64,000 nucleotides of DNA from Dipteris shenzhenensis (lineage: Eukaryota > Polypodiophyta > Polypodiopsida > Gleicheniales), in assembly GCA_047967505.1 (NCBI GenBank), contig CM106538.1. The stretch is one strand, 5' to 3'. Every line of letters begins with the position of its first letter. Within the stretch, counting starts at the first letter, position 1. Below, one piece after another: positions 53,620-64,000 of this stretch. The notes under the pieces were generated by a model. It had not been told where the DNA came from. It searched no databases and saw only the letters and a list, made by a program, of their open reading frames with translations. A program made the position numbers and the translations under genes.

Positions 53620-54078
53620 CATTGCATCATCTGTAGTGATTGGAGAGTTGATCGAAGCAAGTTGAGTCATGAGACTCCGCATATAATTGACATGGGCAGC
53701 CAAAGGAGTGCCACTAGCCATCTTCAATTCAAAGAAAGCAATCTTAAGTGACAATTTTGAGATGTGAGAGCTAGCACCAAAAATAATGTCAAGCTTCTGC
53801 CAAGCTTCAGAAGGAGACTCCAAATCAGAAATGTGATGAATATAGTCATCTCCTAAGCCAAGGGCAATGATGCCATAGGCTTTCTCCTCTCTAGCAAGAT
53901 CTCTTGCCGGATGTGTCAAAGCTGAGGATTCTCTAGCATTAGAGGCTATTGAAGAAGTAGTTGAAGCAGGTTTGACAAGCCCCCAGAGGTTTTCCCTCAT
54001 CAATGCAAACTTAATCTTCATCTGCCATGTGTGAAATCCTTTACCATTAAACTTATCCATATTCAAGATGGTAGCCAT
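53620..54078 (-). pseudogene. Copia F gag N-terminal part (minus strand), truncated
   Basis: Starts MATILNMDKFNGKGFHTWQM at 54078, then KIKFALMRENLWGLVKP, AREEKAYGIIALGLGDDYIH and AWQKLDIIFGASSHISKLSL. This is UBN2-type copia Gag. It is open from the start to the junction with the hAT fragment near 53620. No downstream protease or pol is present, so the rest was lost at that junction. Confidence 0.87.
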
Positions 54079-54942
54079 GAGAGGGTCTAACCCAAAATGG
54101 GTAGTGTCTACTCTCTTACAAGGCTAGAAAGAGTTGAAGAGCTTCAAAATACAAGCATTTAGAGTAGCAAAGACTTGTAACCAAATTCCATACTACAAAA
54201 CATGATGGAAATGATGCTTTCACTTGCATGCTTCATAGAGGTGGCTAAATGAAAGCATTCCAGGCAAATCCAGGTGTAGCAACTTAAAGCAAAGCTGTAG
54301 CGGTAGTTGTACTGAAGCTATTCAACACTTTAAAACATCAGAATTGCTAAAGTAGCATCTAATGTAGCATCAAACTCACAACATTGTCAAAACTGTCCAA
54401 AACAGAGACCAGAACTTGGAGGGTGCAATTCTCACAGCTCATAGCTCTATTCAAGGGGATTTTTATGCAGGAAGAAGGGCCTTATACCAGAGAAGGTCTA
54501 CCAGCAAGGAGGGGTGCAATGTTGCGTCAGGTCGCCATAGCCAAGCTTGAGAAAACCAACTGGTTTTTCGTCTGTTACGCCTCCGTTCCTTGTCCAAATG
54601 AGCTCAGATTTTAGCAACAGCTTGCCCTCAGTGTCGTCTAGCATGAGCTTAGAGGAATTTGCAGATAGGTAGGTACAGAGGTAGAATTGCACGAAAGTTT
54701 ATCGAGGAGTGTGTGTTGGCATTGCGCATACAGACAAAATTTCCCTAAATGCTTGCAGCTGGAAGTTTTCCCATACGTGAGGAGTTTGCAGCTCAAAGGA
54801 TTTGTGCAATGGTCATTTGTAGGTAGAGAACAGAGCTCTCAAAGATTTGGGGAAGGAGAAGGAAAATGGAGAAGATGAGTAACTAGTAGTTTATGCCAGA
54901 GATAGCATCTAATGCTAGGCTAGGCTAGATCTAGAACCTAAA
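54079..54942 (-). other. Leader of copia F, similar to the interior of element R
   Basis: Read on the minus strand, phrases such as TGCTACATTAGATGCTACTT, GCTTCAGTACAACTACCGCT and CAAGTGAAAGCATCATTTCC match the interior of element R at about 40650-40965 in order. The two leaders end at the same start-codon context. This links a non-autonomous element to a probable autonomous relative. Confidence 0.75.
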
Positions 54943-54954
54943 GCTCTCATACCA
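54943..54954 (-). other. Primer binding site of copia F (variant)
   Basis: The minus strand reads TGGTATGAGAGC, the same variant as element R (G for C at position 7 of the usual TGGTATCAGAGC). Confidence 0.82.
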
Positions 54955-55300
54955 TTTTTAGGATCCCGTAGAATAGAATAGATGTATCTTGCAAGAGGTG
55001 TGAGAGCACAATGAAAGAAAGATGGTAGATCTCTATTATGATTGTGAGAGAGAGGAGACTCTCTTATTGAAAAGGGGAGAAGGTAATACCTTCCCTACAT
55101 AGTGGCAATCAGCCCCTACATCAGTGGGAATCAATCCCTACATCAGTGGGATTGCCTTTGTCTTACATCATCACTTAGGTCACACACTAGACACATCATA
55201 GCACTTGATGTGCCTTTACAACACACACAAACACACATGTGACTCCCCTAGATGCAAACATGCACCATAGAGCAAGCCCTTGATCATACTTACCCCAACA
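54955..55300 (-). repeat. 5' LTR of copia F
   Basis: About 346 bp. On the minus strand it begins TGTTGGGGTAAGTATG and ends GGATCCTAAAAA just before the primer site. The terminal CA seems to have mutated. There is no second copy in the window. Confidence 0.7.
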
Positions 55301-55669
55301 TATGATAGGTGATAGAAGCGGTGGATGAAGCTCTAATTATATCGGATATAATGTTGTATGTGAGGGGATGGATGGGAGAATATGTCAAGCGATGGAAGAG
55401 CGCATATGCTCATATCCATCTCGTCTCCTTTTGTACTTGAAAGCTAGAACCTTGTGGGCTACAAGCGATGTGTTGTAATTATTGAGATTGTGGATGATTT
55501 TGGTATACATAATAGTAGAGACAACCTTGTGACTTGCAAATACTTTCAAGGCAACATCAGAAAGTTGGAAAGAATAATTGAATATGCGCAATCGAAGTTT
55601 ATATTTTCAAGTCTCAAGGGTTGATCTAGCTATTATGTGCACTAATTCACGTCGATATATTTTAATATT

Positions 55670-56240
55670 TCTGCATTAACTTTACAAGTCCACCTAATCC
55701 ATAGAAAATGACTTAAATCACTCATATCACTTAGATCACTTTAATCACTTAGTCCACTTAAATCACTTCAGTCACTTAAATCACCTGGTCCACTTAGATC
55801 ACTTATACCACTTAAATCACTTAGTCCACTTAAATCACTTATACCACTTAATTCACTTAGATCACTTAAATCACTTAGTCCACTGAGAGTCCACTTAAAT
55901 CACTTAAGTCACTTAAATCACCTAGTCCACTTAGATCATTTATACCACTTAAATCACTTATACCACTTAATTCACTTAGATCACTTAAATCACTTAGTCC
56001 ACTTAAATCCTTAAGTCACTTAAATCACTTATACCACTTAGTTCACTTAGATCACTTAAATCACTTAGTCCACTTAAATCACTTAAGTCACTTAAGTTAC
56101 TTATATTACTTAGTCCACTTAAATCACCTAGTCTACTTAAGTCACTTAGTCCACTTAAGTCAATTAGTCCACTTCAATCACTTAAGTTACTTATATTACT
56201 TAGTCCTCTTGAATCACTTAACTCACTTACTTGAACCATC
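55670..56240. repeat. Minisatellite of 10-11 bp CACTTAAATC / CACTTAGTC units
   Basis: About fifty copies of CACTTAAATC, CACTTAGTC, CACTTATAC and CACTTAGATC alternate with a loose higher-order period. No coding sequence. It borders the coiled-coil pseudogene downstream. Confidence 0.93.
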
Positions 56241-56293
56241 ATTGCAGAAGAAGAGTATTATAAAGTTATATATGAAGTTTACAATGTACATAA

Positions 56294-57200
56294 TTATGCA
56301 GTAAAATCCACATCTGCCGTTCCCTGAGTGCTTGGTCCTGCACCCTGCGAATCTATATTAATGAGGTCCTCAAAATAAAAAATATCGGTATTCTCAGCTA
56401 CATCCAAATCTCCAAAGTATTGTCTATAGTGTGCAAGCTCAGACTCCAACGTTTGTATGCATGCTTGCAGGTCCTCGATCTCTTTGGCTTGTGATGCAAC
56501 GCGATCTTGTAACTCCTCAGCAGTAACACCTTGTTGATAGAGACGTATGGCAAATGTGGCCAAGTCAATAAGATCACTGTGTGCTTGGGGAGTTAGCACA
56601 CAATGTCTCTGAGACACGGGCTCTCTGTTCTCTCTCCTTGCTCGATTGCGCTCTACAAGATGTCCCTTTCCTATTCCTGACAAGTGATGCTTGTCATTCC
56701 AATCCATGCATCGATGCAAGACGTCATAGACATACACCTATTGAATGAAATACATGGGTATTTGCTAATTGTTGGGGATGATTACTTCCACCTCTATGAA
56801 TCGTTGGAGAAGGATGTGGGCTAGGGTTTTGTGCTGCAAGTCTCACAACTTGGGCTATGCATATTTATTCCTAGCACTTCCTGAACAAAGAAACAAGGTG
56901 TTTCTTACGAACTGTAATGGACATAGTCTCTGTACTTGTCAAAGAGAGACCGGGTCGCCTTGCATGGTATCGTCATCCAATGGACCAGCAGTGAAAATAC
57001 ATAGCGCCTCTCTGCCCAGCATCTCTCTTTGTGCTTGTAAGATAGCCTAAGCCTCAGCATGATTTAGCTTGTCTACTAAATCAGCCTCTTGAGGCACAAA
57101 AGCACCTTGTGGGCCCTCTTAGACTAGAGGTTGCTTTGGTTGGGGAGGATCCTATGGGAGAATGTTCTCTAAGTTCTCTCCCTCCATGCCCATACTTAGC
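56294..57200 (-). pseudogene. Coiled-coil ORF of unknown family, 5' part broken
   Basis: The intact 3' part (56737-56294) encodes 147 residues. A basic stretch (LVERNRARRENREPVSQRHC) is followed by a heptad-rich coiled coil (QQGVTAEELQDRVASQAKEI, LQACIQTLESELAHYRQYF) and an acidic tail ending TQGTADVDFTA. Upstream on the same strand, homologous-looking but stop-ridden sequence runs from MGMEGENLEN near 57198 through GAFVPQEADLVDKLNHAEA and REMLGREALCIFTAGPLDDD. I do not recognise the family. The neighbouring minisatellite and kinase-like ORF on the same strand suggest one mobile or recently amplified unit. Confidence 0.45.
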
Positions 57201-57831
57201 CTAAAAAATGACAACAAGATAGAATTAATTTGTAACCACAACTAATATTAAATATTTAAACAATATTAAATAATTAAACAATATTAAACCTATACAAATA
57301 ATATTTAAATATTTATTGTCGCATCATAATTTGTCATATTTTAAAATTGGACCATCATTTTTATTGCAACATTCAGTTATATAAATAATATTTAAACATC
57401 AATTATTGCATCATTTATCATATTTGACAATTGGATCATCATTTTTATCGCATCATTTACTTATACAAACAATATTTAAACATTACTTATTGCATCATTT
57501 ATCATGTCACTGTAAATATACAAACTTGAACAATGGAGTGGATCCAAACTTGTATGATATATAAAACTAAAAATGTTACAAGTTCCATGATCGGTCACTC
57601 ATGTTACATTCTGTCCAAGAAAGACTCAGTCATTGGCTGGTCTAAGTCCTTGGTTTGCACTGAGCTATATACCACATCTTGGAGCAATGTCAAAAACCCC
57701 GCAAAAATCTACAGTACTTGGATGTCTATTCGGTTCGGCTGACTTTCCCTGAACCACAAATCATTGTAGATGCTCGATTAGAGCTTCTGTGGGTCCCGTA
57801 CTTGGCAATGGTGCACAAATGTCCAAGATTT
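57201..57831. other. AT-rich spacer with ATTTAAACAATATTAAA repeats
   Basis: Between 57230 and 57520 the phrases ATATTTAAACA, TTATTGCATCATTTATCAT and TTGGATCATCATTTTTAT recur three times with drift. No coding sequence is seen. Confidence 0.6.
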
Positions 57832-59343
57832 TCAGGATGTGATGAGTAATGCGGGATAGTGCTTTTTAGTGCTGCATGGGGTCATCATTCCCCAATCACA
57901 AATGCCCAGATACACCTCCTCGGATGACTCCAAGAAGTGTAGCATAATGTTTTGCGCATGCAAATAATTATGCAAGACATTGTGTTGGTGCATGTAATGA
58001 ATATTAGTGCGAACTAGTGCACTTAAAATATCAAATACATGCTGATAGACCCATGGAGCTCTAGCAGGCATTTCTACATCATCTCTGTGAAACACTGGAG
58101 ATGGTCATTTTCCATCATGTCCGAGGTAGGTTAGCCATCTTTCCAAATGATTTCCATTCCAGAATGGAAATAGTGTCATTGGGTTATCGTCATGGACTAG
58201 ATCTATTGCTCGAATGATGCCCATATGTATGACATTGCCCAAGCATGTGGCTTCTTCCAATGCTCTGCCTTCAATGCATCAATGGGCACAGAAACCCTCA
58301 GCACCTTACATGCATAAATCTTGTGCGGATCAAAGGGAGCGACAAGAATATTACACATGTTGACTATTCCTTTCGTGCCTGTGCCCACACTTGCACTAGT
58401 AGGCGTGAATTGGATGTCTCTCGCTGAAGTAGTATGGGCCGCATGGGTCTTGGCACTGCTACATGATCATGCAAGCCATGTGATGTGCATGGTGCTTGTG
58501 CAGGCAAGAATGAAGGAGATGGGAATGTATCTGCTTGTGCAGATAGATTGTGCATTTATGGTGCAGGTGAAAATGTGGGAGATGGAAACTGGTCTGCACG
58601 TGCAGTAGGACGCACAAAAGATGTGGGGAAATGTGATCATGCATGTGGTGGGAGATGTGAAAAAGGAGGAGGAACTTCTTCTAGATATGAAAGATCTTGG
58701 AAAAAAGGGATACGGGGGAAAGACATGTTGTGGTCGATGCACTGGTGCATACACGTGGTGTGGTTGCAGTGGTGCTTGTGGCTGTGTTGTGTGGAATGCG
58801 ACATATGATTGGGGACGTGGGTGCATTGGTGCTTGTGGTTGTGGTGGATGTAATGCAGCATCCGACTGGGGGCGCGGGTGCATTGATGCTTGTGGTTGCG
58901 GCTGTGCTTGGGGGCATGGGTGCATTGATCGAAGGGAGGTCGAGCGAGGCAGGTCCTTTGCCTTTGTAACCTCACCATGCATTCTTGATGTACGTGACCC
59001 TGTCATTTATAGCAGGACCATCCCACTTTGTGTCACATGAGTTTATGTCTCAATCTATTTGACCGAGGCATCGTCGACCCTCCATCGCTAAGTGGTACAA
59101 ATACTGGTCTATAGACTCTACTGTGAAAACATCTGGAAATCGATCACGCAAGGTCCTCCCTCCATGCTTTGCCATTGTCCTCACCAAATTTTGTACACTG
59201 CTTTCACCATTTTGGAAAGCTGTCTCAATGATGTCCTGATCGACATTCATTAAGAAGTGTACATTCTCGTTTTTTAGCACCTTCCTCTGAAACTTAGTGA
59301 GATCAAGTTGCTGACACTTCCTCTTCTCACCTGCGTGAGCCAT
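57832..59343 (-). pseudogene. Kinase-like gene with Pro/Gln/His-rich middle, decayed
   Basis: On the minus strand an N-terminal part starts MAHAGEKRKCQQLDL at 59343, with FLMNVDQDIIETAFQNGESS and RDRFPDVFTVESIDQYLYHL. A Pro/Gln/His-rich low-complexity part follows (about 58960-58640, MHPRPQS repeats). A kinase-like N-lobe is seen at 58388-58203 (KIYACKVLRVSVPIDALKAE, the AxK-type Lys). After a frameshift comes LGNVIHMGIIRAIDLVHDDN, then the C-lobe at 58095-57832 with HNVLHNYLHAQNIMLHF in place of the HxD...N loop and YLGICDWGMM in place of DFG. The loop Asp is Tyr, so even a repaired frame would lack it. Frameshift and stops mark a pseudogene. Confidence 0.6.
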
Positions 59344-59483
59344 CTCATATGCAGTAAGCTGCAACACAGAATTCAAAAAAGAATTCAATGCCAGGTGCAA
59401 TAAGAAACTCATTAAGCCATAATAATTAACAATGCAACCAGTCTAAGAAATTACCTAGGTATAACCTCTCAACTCAATCTCAT

Positions 59484-59516
59484 ATTAGGGGAGAATCGGG
59501 GTCTCAAAAGGGCCTC
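59484..59516 (+). repeat. 33-bp motif shared with 25528-25560
   Basis: ATTAGGGGAGAATCGGGG followed by TCTCAAAAGGGCCTC, one mismatch from the first copy. Sequence diverges on both sides. Confidence 0.65.
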
Positions 59517-59930
59517 CAATTAGTGTTTCCTAATTTCAAGGGATTAGAGAGTGATTTGAGGTATACCAATGAGAGTGCTAGAAGGTGTGGGGCAATGGTA
59601 TGTTGAGGTGGAGGGTGGGCAAGCCTACAGAGAGCCCCTATTGGTTGCTCCCCTTAGACTAGGGACCACACCCAAACCATCCCCCCCTCTTAACCCATGT
59701 TTGACCCTCCAACCAGGTGCACCTCCCCAACATGAGCCCAAAACTACCTTCAATGGGATGGTAGGCCCCCCTTGTGGTAAATTTTTCTTCTCCCCTTCCT
59801 CTTTCTAGGACCTCTGCCCCCCACTATTCTGGTCTAGCCTGCCAAATCACTCAGATTTGAACCAAATCCCACGCATTTTCCCTCTTCCCCCTCTTTCTCT
59901 ACTCCCTCTTGCTCTAGCCTACTTGTTGTA

Positions 59931-59931
59931 G

Positions 59932-59975
<44 letters not shown>
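59931..59975. repeat. (CT)n microsatellite in a pyrimidine-rich leader
   Basis: About twenty CT dinucleotides are followed to 60170 by CTCTCCTTCTCCCTCTCCTGTGCCT repeats. Like the tract at 25.7-26.2 kb, it precedes an ORF start (60218). Confidence 0.93.
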
Positions 59976-59977
<2 letters not shown>

Positions 59978-60217
59978 CTCTCCCTCTCCTGTGCCTCTAT
60001 TGGAGCTGCTCTATCCCTCTTCTTCTCCCTCTTTTGTGCCTCTGTTGCTGTTGCTCTATCCCTCTCCTTCTCCCTCTCCTGTGCCTCTCCTTCTCCCTCT
60101 CCTGTGCCTTTGTTGCTGCTGCTCTGTCCCTCTCCGTCTCCCTCTTTTGTGCCTTTGTTGGAGCTACATTGCCTTGTGTAGGAGTCCCATTCTTGCTGTT
60201 GCATCCTCTGCAAGCAT

Positions 60218-61510
60218 GGTGAGGAGAAAGGCTACAAGACCACGCAATGTTGTGACCTCTTGTGTCTTCCACAACACCATAAATGCATTGGATGAGTGGA
60301 TCCCTTGCACCTAAAGCTTAAATGACTAGATAGTGATGAAGGGATCAGCAAAAGGTCCACATAAGCTTCCCAAGAGCAAGAGAGGTGACATCTTGCATGA
60401 GCGGAAGGGGTGCATCTTAAGTTCAAGTTTGGGAAGAAAGGATGCCTCGCAAAAGTGCAACATGTTCACATGGGAAAAGATATGCGGCTTTCTCCATCAT
60501 TCAATCAATCTAGGATGCAATCACACTGTGAGCCTTTCTATCTATGTACCTTTTTCACCTGTAAGTATAATGAGTCCATTTGGCAATTTTGTGTTTGGTT
60601 TCCAAGAGCTCTTATTCATGGTGGCAGATGTTTTCCCTTCGGACCTCGAGGAGTGGGAACCAGTTGAATCATTCATAGGCAAGTTCACTGCAATTCATGA
60701 GGATTTAGGTAAGAAAATGCATGCCGGGGAGAAGTTGGCCTCCTTGTGAATGAAGAATTTGTATTGGTAAAATGCAACATACATCACTCCAACGACATCA
60801 TCAAGCTATGGCCATCTGCAAACCATTGCACCACCACAACTTCAAGACATGGATTGCAGCAATGTGGACTCGAGGACATTGCAATCATACAAGGACAAGA
60901 TTGCAAAGGATGTGGGCATGGCCATGAAGTTTACATTTGGATCTAAATGGGCAAGGTCATCTTGGTTTATGCCTCTGCACATTTTTGCTTCTTTATTTTA
61001 GAATATACATATGCATAGAACAAAAACTATGTGGTCCTGCAAGCATGTAGATGAAAATGCTCTTGAAGATTTACTTGGGATGAATTGGGGAACCAAGTCA
61101 GGTGACCAAAAGGGTGATGTGTTTCAATGTCACGCATGTAAAGACAATGTGGTTATTAGATACCATTTGTCACGCCAAATGTTGTATTTAGCTTTTCAGT
61201 ACACGTGTTGGAAGAAAACAAATGGCCGGTGGCTTCCCCTAGACTCTTATGATGAAGACAATACAGGGGTAAGTTTGTCTATTGATGTTGAAGAGGGAGA
61301 TGTCAAGAATGTGAATGTCACATCGCAATGGACTCTAAGGGATGTGTGAGAACACCTATTGGTCATGGAGGACAGCGTGTCAGAGTCCTTCTACTTTACC
61401 TTAAATGGTGGTAAGTACAGCCGCCGTGTGGAGAAGTGCATGCATAGTGCCAATTTCATTCCTCCTGCAACTTTGAAGATTGCTAACGATGTGTTTGACT
61501 AGGTCTATAA
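60218..61510 (+). pseudogene. Decayed ORF series of unknown family
   Basis: An ATG at 60218 gives MVRRKATRPRNVVTSCVFHN before stops. Open pieces follow at 60333-60749 (with VSIMSPFGNFVFGFQELLFM and EEWEPVESFIGKFTAIHEDL), then 61011-61349 (with WSCKHVDENALEDLLGMNWG, a C-x2-C in FQCHACKDNVVIRYHLSRQM, and FQYTCWKKTNGRWLPLDSYD) and on to about 61500. An intron-like break (CTGTAAGTATAATG near 60560) suggests the gene was spliced. I do not recognise the family. It shares a terminal motif and a pyrimidine-rich leader with the unknown gene at 26.2-29.3 kb, so it may come from a related element. Confidence 0.4.
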
Positions 61511-64000
61511 CTTCCACCAGAAAACTGATATCAAAAATTAAAGTACATACAGGGATGTGCTTGAAGTGAGCTTCGTACTGATATAAGTTTCGATAACCGG
61601 TTGAAGAGATATGGATAGTTTACTGAAAGGGGATAAAAACTGCCATAGAAATAAACAATCAAACACAAAGACTCATAACTTTTTGTTGTAGTATCTAATT
61701 CAAGGTCTAATAAAGACATGCGCCTTGAAGAGAGCTTCGCGCTAATATAATTTCATCAAAATTGAACTAACGAGCGAAAAGTTATGAGCAAAACACTAAC
61801 AGGGGGTCAAACTGTCATGAAAACGGCACCACCCATGCTAATTTCACCCAAGCAAGATGCTCCCTCAAGACCCCACCTTCATCAACGATCCACCACTCAT
61901 AGATTTCTAGAATAGGGTAAGTAACTCCCTTGGTGGCTCGGGAAATGGATGGACCATGTGTGTGCAATGAGCGGCCGAATAGAAAGAACTTTTAAGGCTT
62001 TGAAAGAAAGAAAAGGGAAGAGAGACTCAAGAGAGGGAATACAAAGTGATCTTCATTGTCAATAGAGTGAGACTCCACTCCAATGCAACTCAAAATACTA
62101 TAAACACAAGGGAGAAGAAGAGGTTTCATTCCTACAAGAGGGAGCGGAAGCTCCAAGACTACTCAGAGAGAGAATGAACTAGAAAGAGATGGACTCAAGA
62201 GTCTACATAAGCGAATATCTACAAGAGGGAGAGAAGGCTCATGGAAGAGGATTGAGGAGACTAGAGCTACAACAACATGAGGCCTAATGGTGGAAGAGAT
62301 GATGAACAAGGAAGAGGAGGTCTCCTTTTATAGAGATTTTGTCACCCTCCTCACCCATTTACAATTGCTGCCTGTAGATTCCTTTCCCCATCAATCACAT
62401 AAGCCCGTATGTCACCATCCATGTCCTTTTGGCTACTCTTGCCGTGTGTCCCATCAAAAGATGCTCAAGACTCTTAAAATATTGAGAAAGTCAAGAGTCT
62501 CCCCACATGGAGCCCATAGGGACCCTCTCTTTTCCATATGTCCACATCCTCCTTATTCCACATAGGAATTCTAGAAGGATTCCTCTTGACTCCACACTCT
62601 TCCACATGCCTTCCACACGCTTGGCATGTGGCCTCTCTTATATTATTGGAACACATGGACATGAGCCCACCTCTTTATATGACTCAGTCTTCTATTTTTA
62701 AAAAACCCAATAATATCTTAAAATAACTCTCACCCCATACCAAGGTATTTATAATTCATACCTATGGTATTTACAATGATCCATTCCACTCATTCTCTCA
62801 ATCCCATACAATATCTTAGAATTTAATAGAAATAAGTGAGAGCCGCTAAGCTATCACTTGATACTCAAACTCTTATCAAACATAGAAGAAAACAATACCA
62901 ATGCCAAATAAAAAATATCAATTTTTGGTGTCACAATACCATCTCCCTTTCACCTCTTCCCTCTCCTTCCCATCTCTCCTTTACGCATATAGCCACTCTT
63001 TACCTCCTTTTCACTCATTCCTATGGTTGTGGAGCATGAAGTTGGGTTTTGCTTGTCGCCATGGGGTGGTTTTGAAATCCCACTACAGTTTTGGGGTGGC
63101 TACTGGGATCGAGAGTCTCCTCATGTGCATGGCTTCCTTTTTCTCAAGGAGTCCTTAAGTTCATTACTCCCCCCCCCCTATTGTAAAGGAAACCTTGTTC
63201 TACATTTGTTTTTAACCTTCCATCGACTCTCATTGCATATATTACACTTTATCAAATTCTCATATCCTCTGTGGTAAAGAATGCGATCATTAATTCATGC
63301 ATGGATGACCTCATAGTGTAAACCAATGCTAGAAATGATATTTTTTGCCATGAACATGGAAGCTCATTCTGTTCAGTCAAAAATGGTCCTTGAGAAATTT
63401 TAAAGCTCATTAAGGCTTCTTTATGACCACCCATGAGAAATCTTTAGATAATAAAGCAATAATGTAGAAAATAGCTTACTTTATTTGCATCCCCAATACA
63501 ATGGCTTCTTGACATCTTGCATTAGGGAAAAAATTGCACTTTCATTTGCATCATTTTTTCATTCTTCCACGTGAGTTTCTTCACCACACATGTTCGATAT
63601 AATTATCATTAGCTTTCTCTTTAGATTCAACTAATACTCTATCTGCAACATCAAATCCATTACAAATGATGCTAGAAAGATCCACATCCTAGTCAAGTAC
63701 ATTGTAACCTTTCCTTGCATTTCCTTCATCTATATTGTAACCTTTTCTAGTTAAGTATACCTTCATCTACATTGTAACCTTTTCTTGCATTTCCTTAAAA
63801 AACATGGACATAAAGAACAACTTCAATACTAGTATTCAAGAAAATCCTCAATAGCACCTCAATAAAGAAATCCTTAATAGCAACTTAGAGTACATACAAC
63901 ATGATATATAATACACTAGAGCATGCAAAAACATGTGTGCATCAACATTATATACAAAATGATTGAATATTAAAGTACTAGTATTAAAGAAATCCTCCAT
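61511..64000. other. No recognisable gene; short local repeats near the end
   Basis: Only short frames without motifs are present. From about 63690 to 63800 the phrase CATTGTAACCTTTTCTTGCA recurs three times. Between 63820 and 64000 TACTAGTATTCAAGAAAATCC and AATAAAGAAATCCT phrases recur. These may be the edge of another repeat that continues outside the window. Confidence 0.5.

Noticed and set aside
58467-59040. Plus-strand Gly/Cys-rich frames opposite the kinase-like gene
   Set aside because: They are antisense to the Pro/Gln/His-rich part and lack motifs.

Overview
This window looks like nuclear DNA of a land plant with a large, transposon-packed genome. It holds retrotransposons primed by initiator-methionine tRNA (primer site TGGTATCAGAGC), a CACTA DNA transposon, short GT-AG introns of about 80-130 bp, microsatellites, and a plant-type SERK-like leucine-rich-repeat gene. 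The species cannot be named from sequence alone; a seed-free vascular plant is only a guess. Nothing prokaryotic, organellar or viral was seen.

Layout. 1-4.8 kb: no recognised gene, with a purine-rich tract and a minisatellite. 4.8-23.05 kb: a nested stack. Copia element A (5328-23050) sits in a Ty3-like gag remnant. Copia B of the same family (7905-20227, target duplication ATTAT) is inserted in A. A CACTA element (10262-16602, duplication CTA) and a 694-bp TRIM (17391-18084, duplication CAACA) are inserted in B. 23.1-25.5 kb: a decayed unknown ORF, a palindromic AT block and tandem repeats. 25.5-29.3 kb: a decayed but still spliceable multi-exon gene of unknown, probably transposon, origin, with a small antisense copia fragment inside. 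29.7-37.7 kb: minus-strand copia C containing minus-strand copia D (30501-36222, duplication TTTTT). 37.7-39.8 kb: old tandem repeats. 39.8-42.05 kb: a non-autonomous LTR element R (duplication ATTTT), followed by a copia 3' remnant and a CA microsatellite.

43.1-47.8 kb holds the one clearly host-like gene. It has six exons on the minus strand, from 47739 down to 46635, and encodes a predicted secreted 187-residue protein related to the SERK ectodomain but with no kinase. A partial tandem duplicate of its last two exons and 3' flank lies at about 43.1-45.5 kb and is broken by a copia fragment. 49.2-51.3 kb is a dead Ty3/gypsy pol, followed by a 50-90 bp tandem repeat array. 52.9-55.3 kb is a hAT transposase fragment abutting a minus-strand copia gag, leader and LTR. 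55.7-56.2 kb is a CACTTAAATC minisatellite. 56.3-59.35 kb holds two decayed minus-strand ORF groups, one coiled-coil and one with a protein-kinase-like domain. 59.5-61.5 kb is another decayed unknown gene, introduced by the same 33-bp motif found before the 25.5-29.3 kb gene. The last 2.5 kb shows no recognised gene.

Most coding sequence here is dead transposon pol or gag. The sequences that still read cleanly are the LRR gene and the three-exon tnpA-like gene inside the CACTA element.
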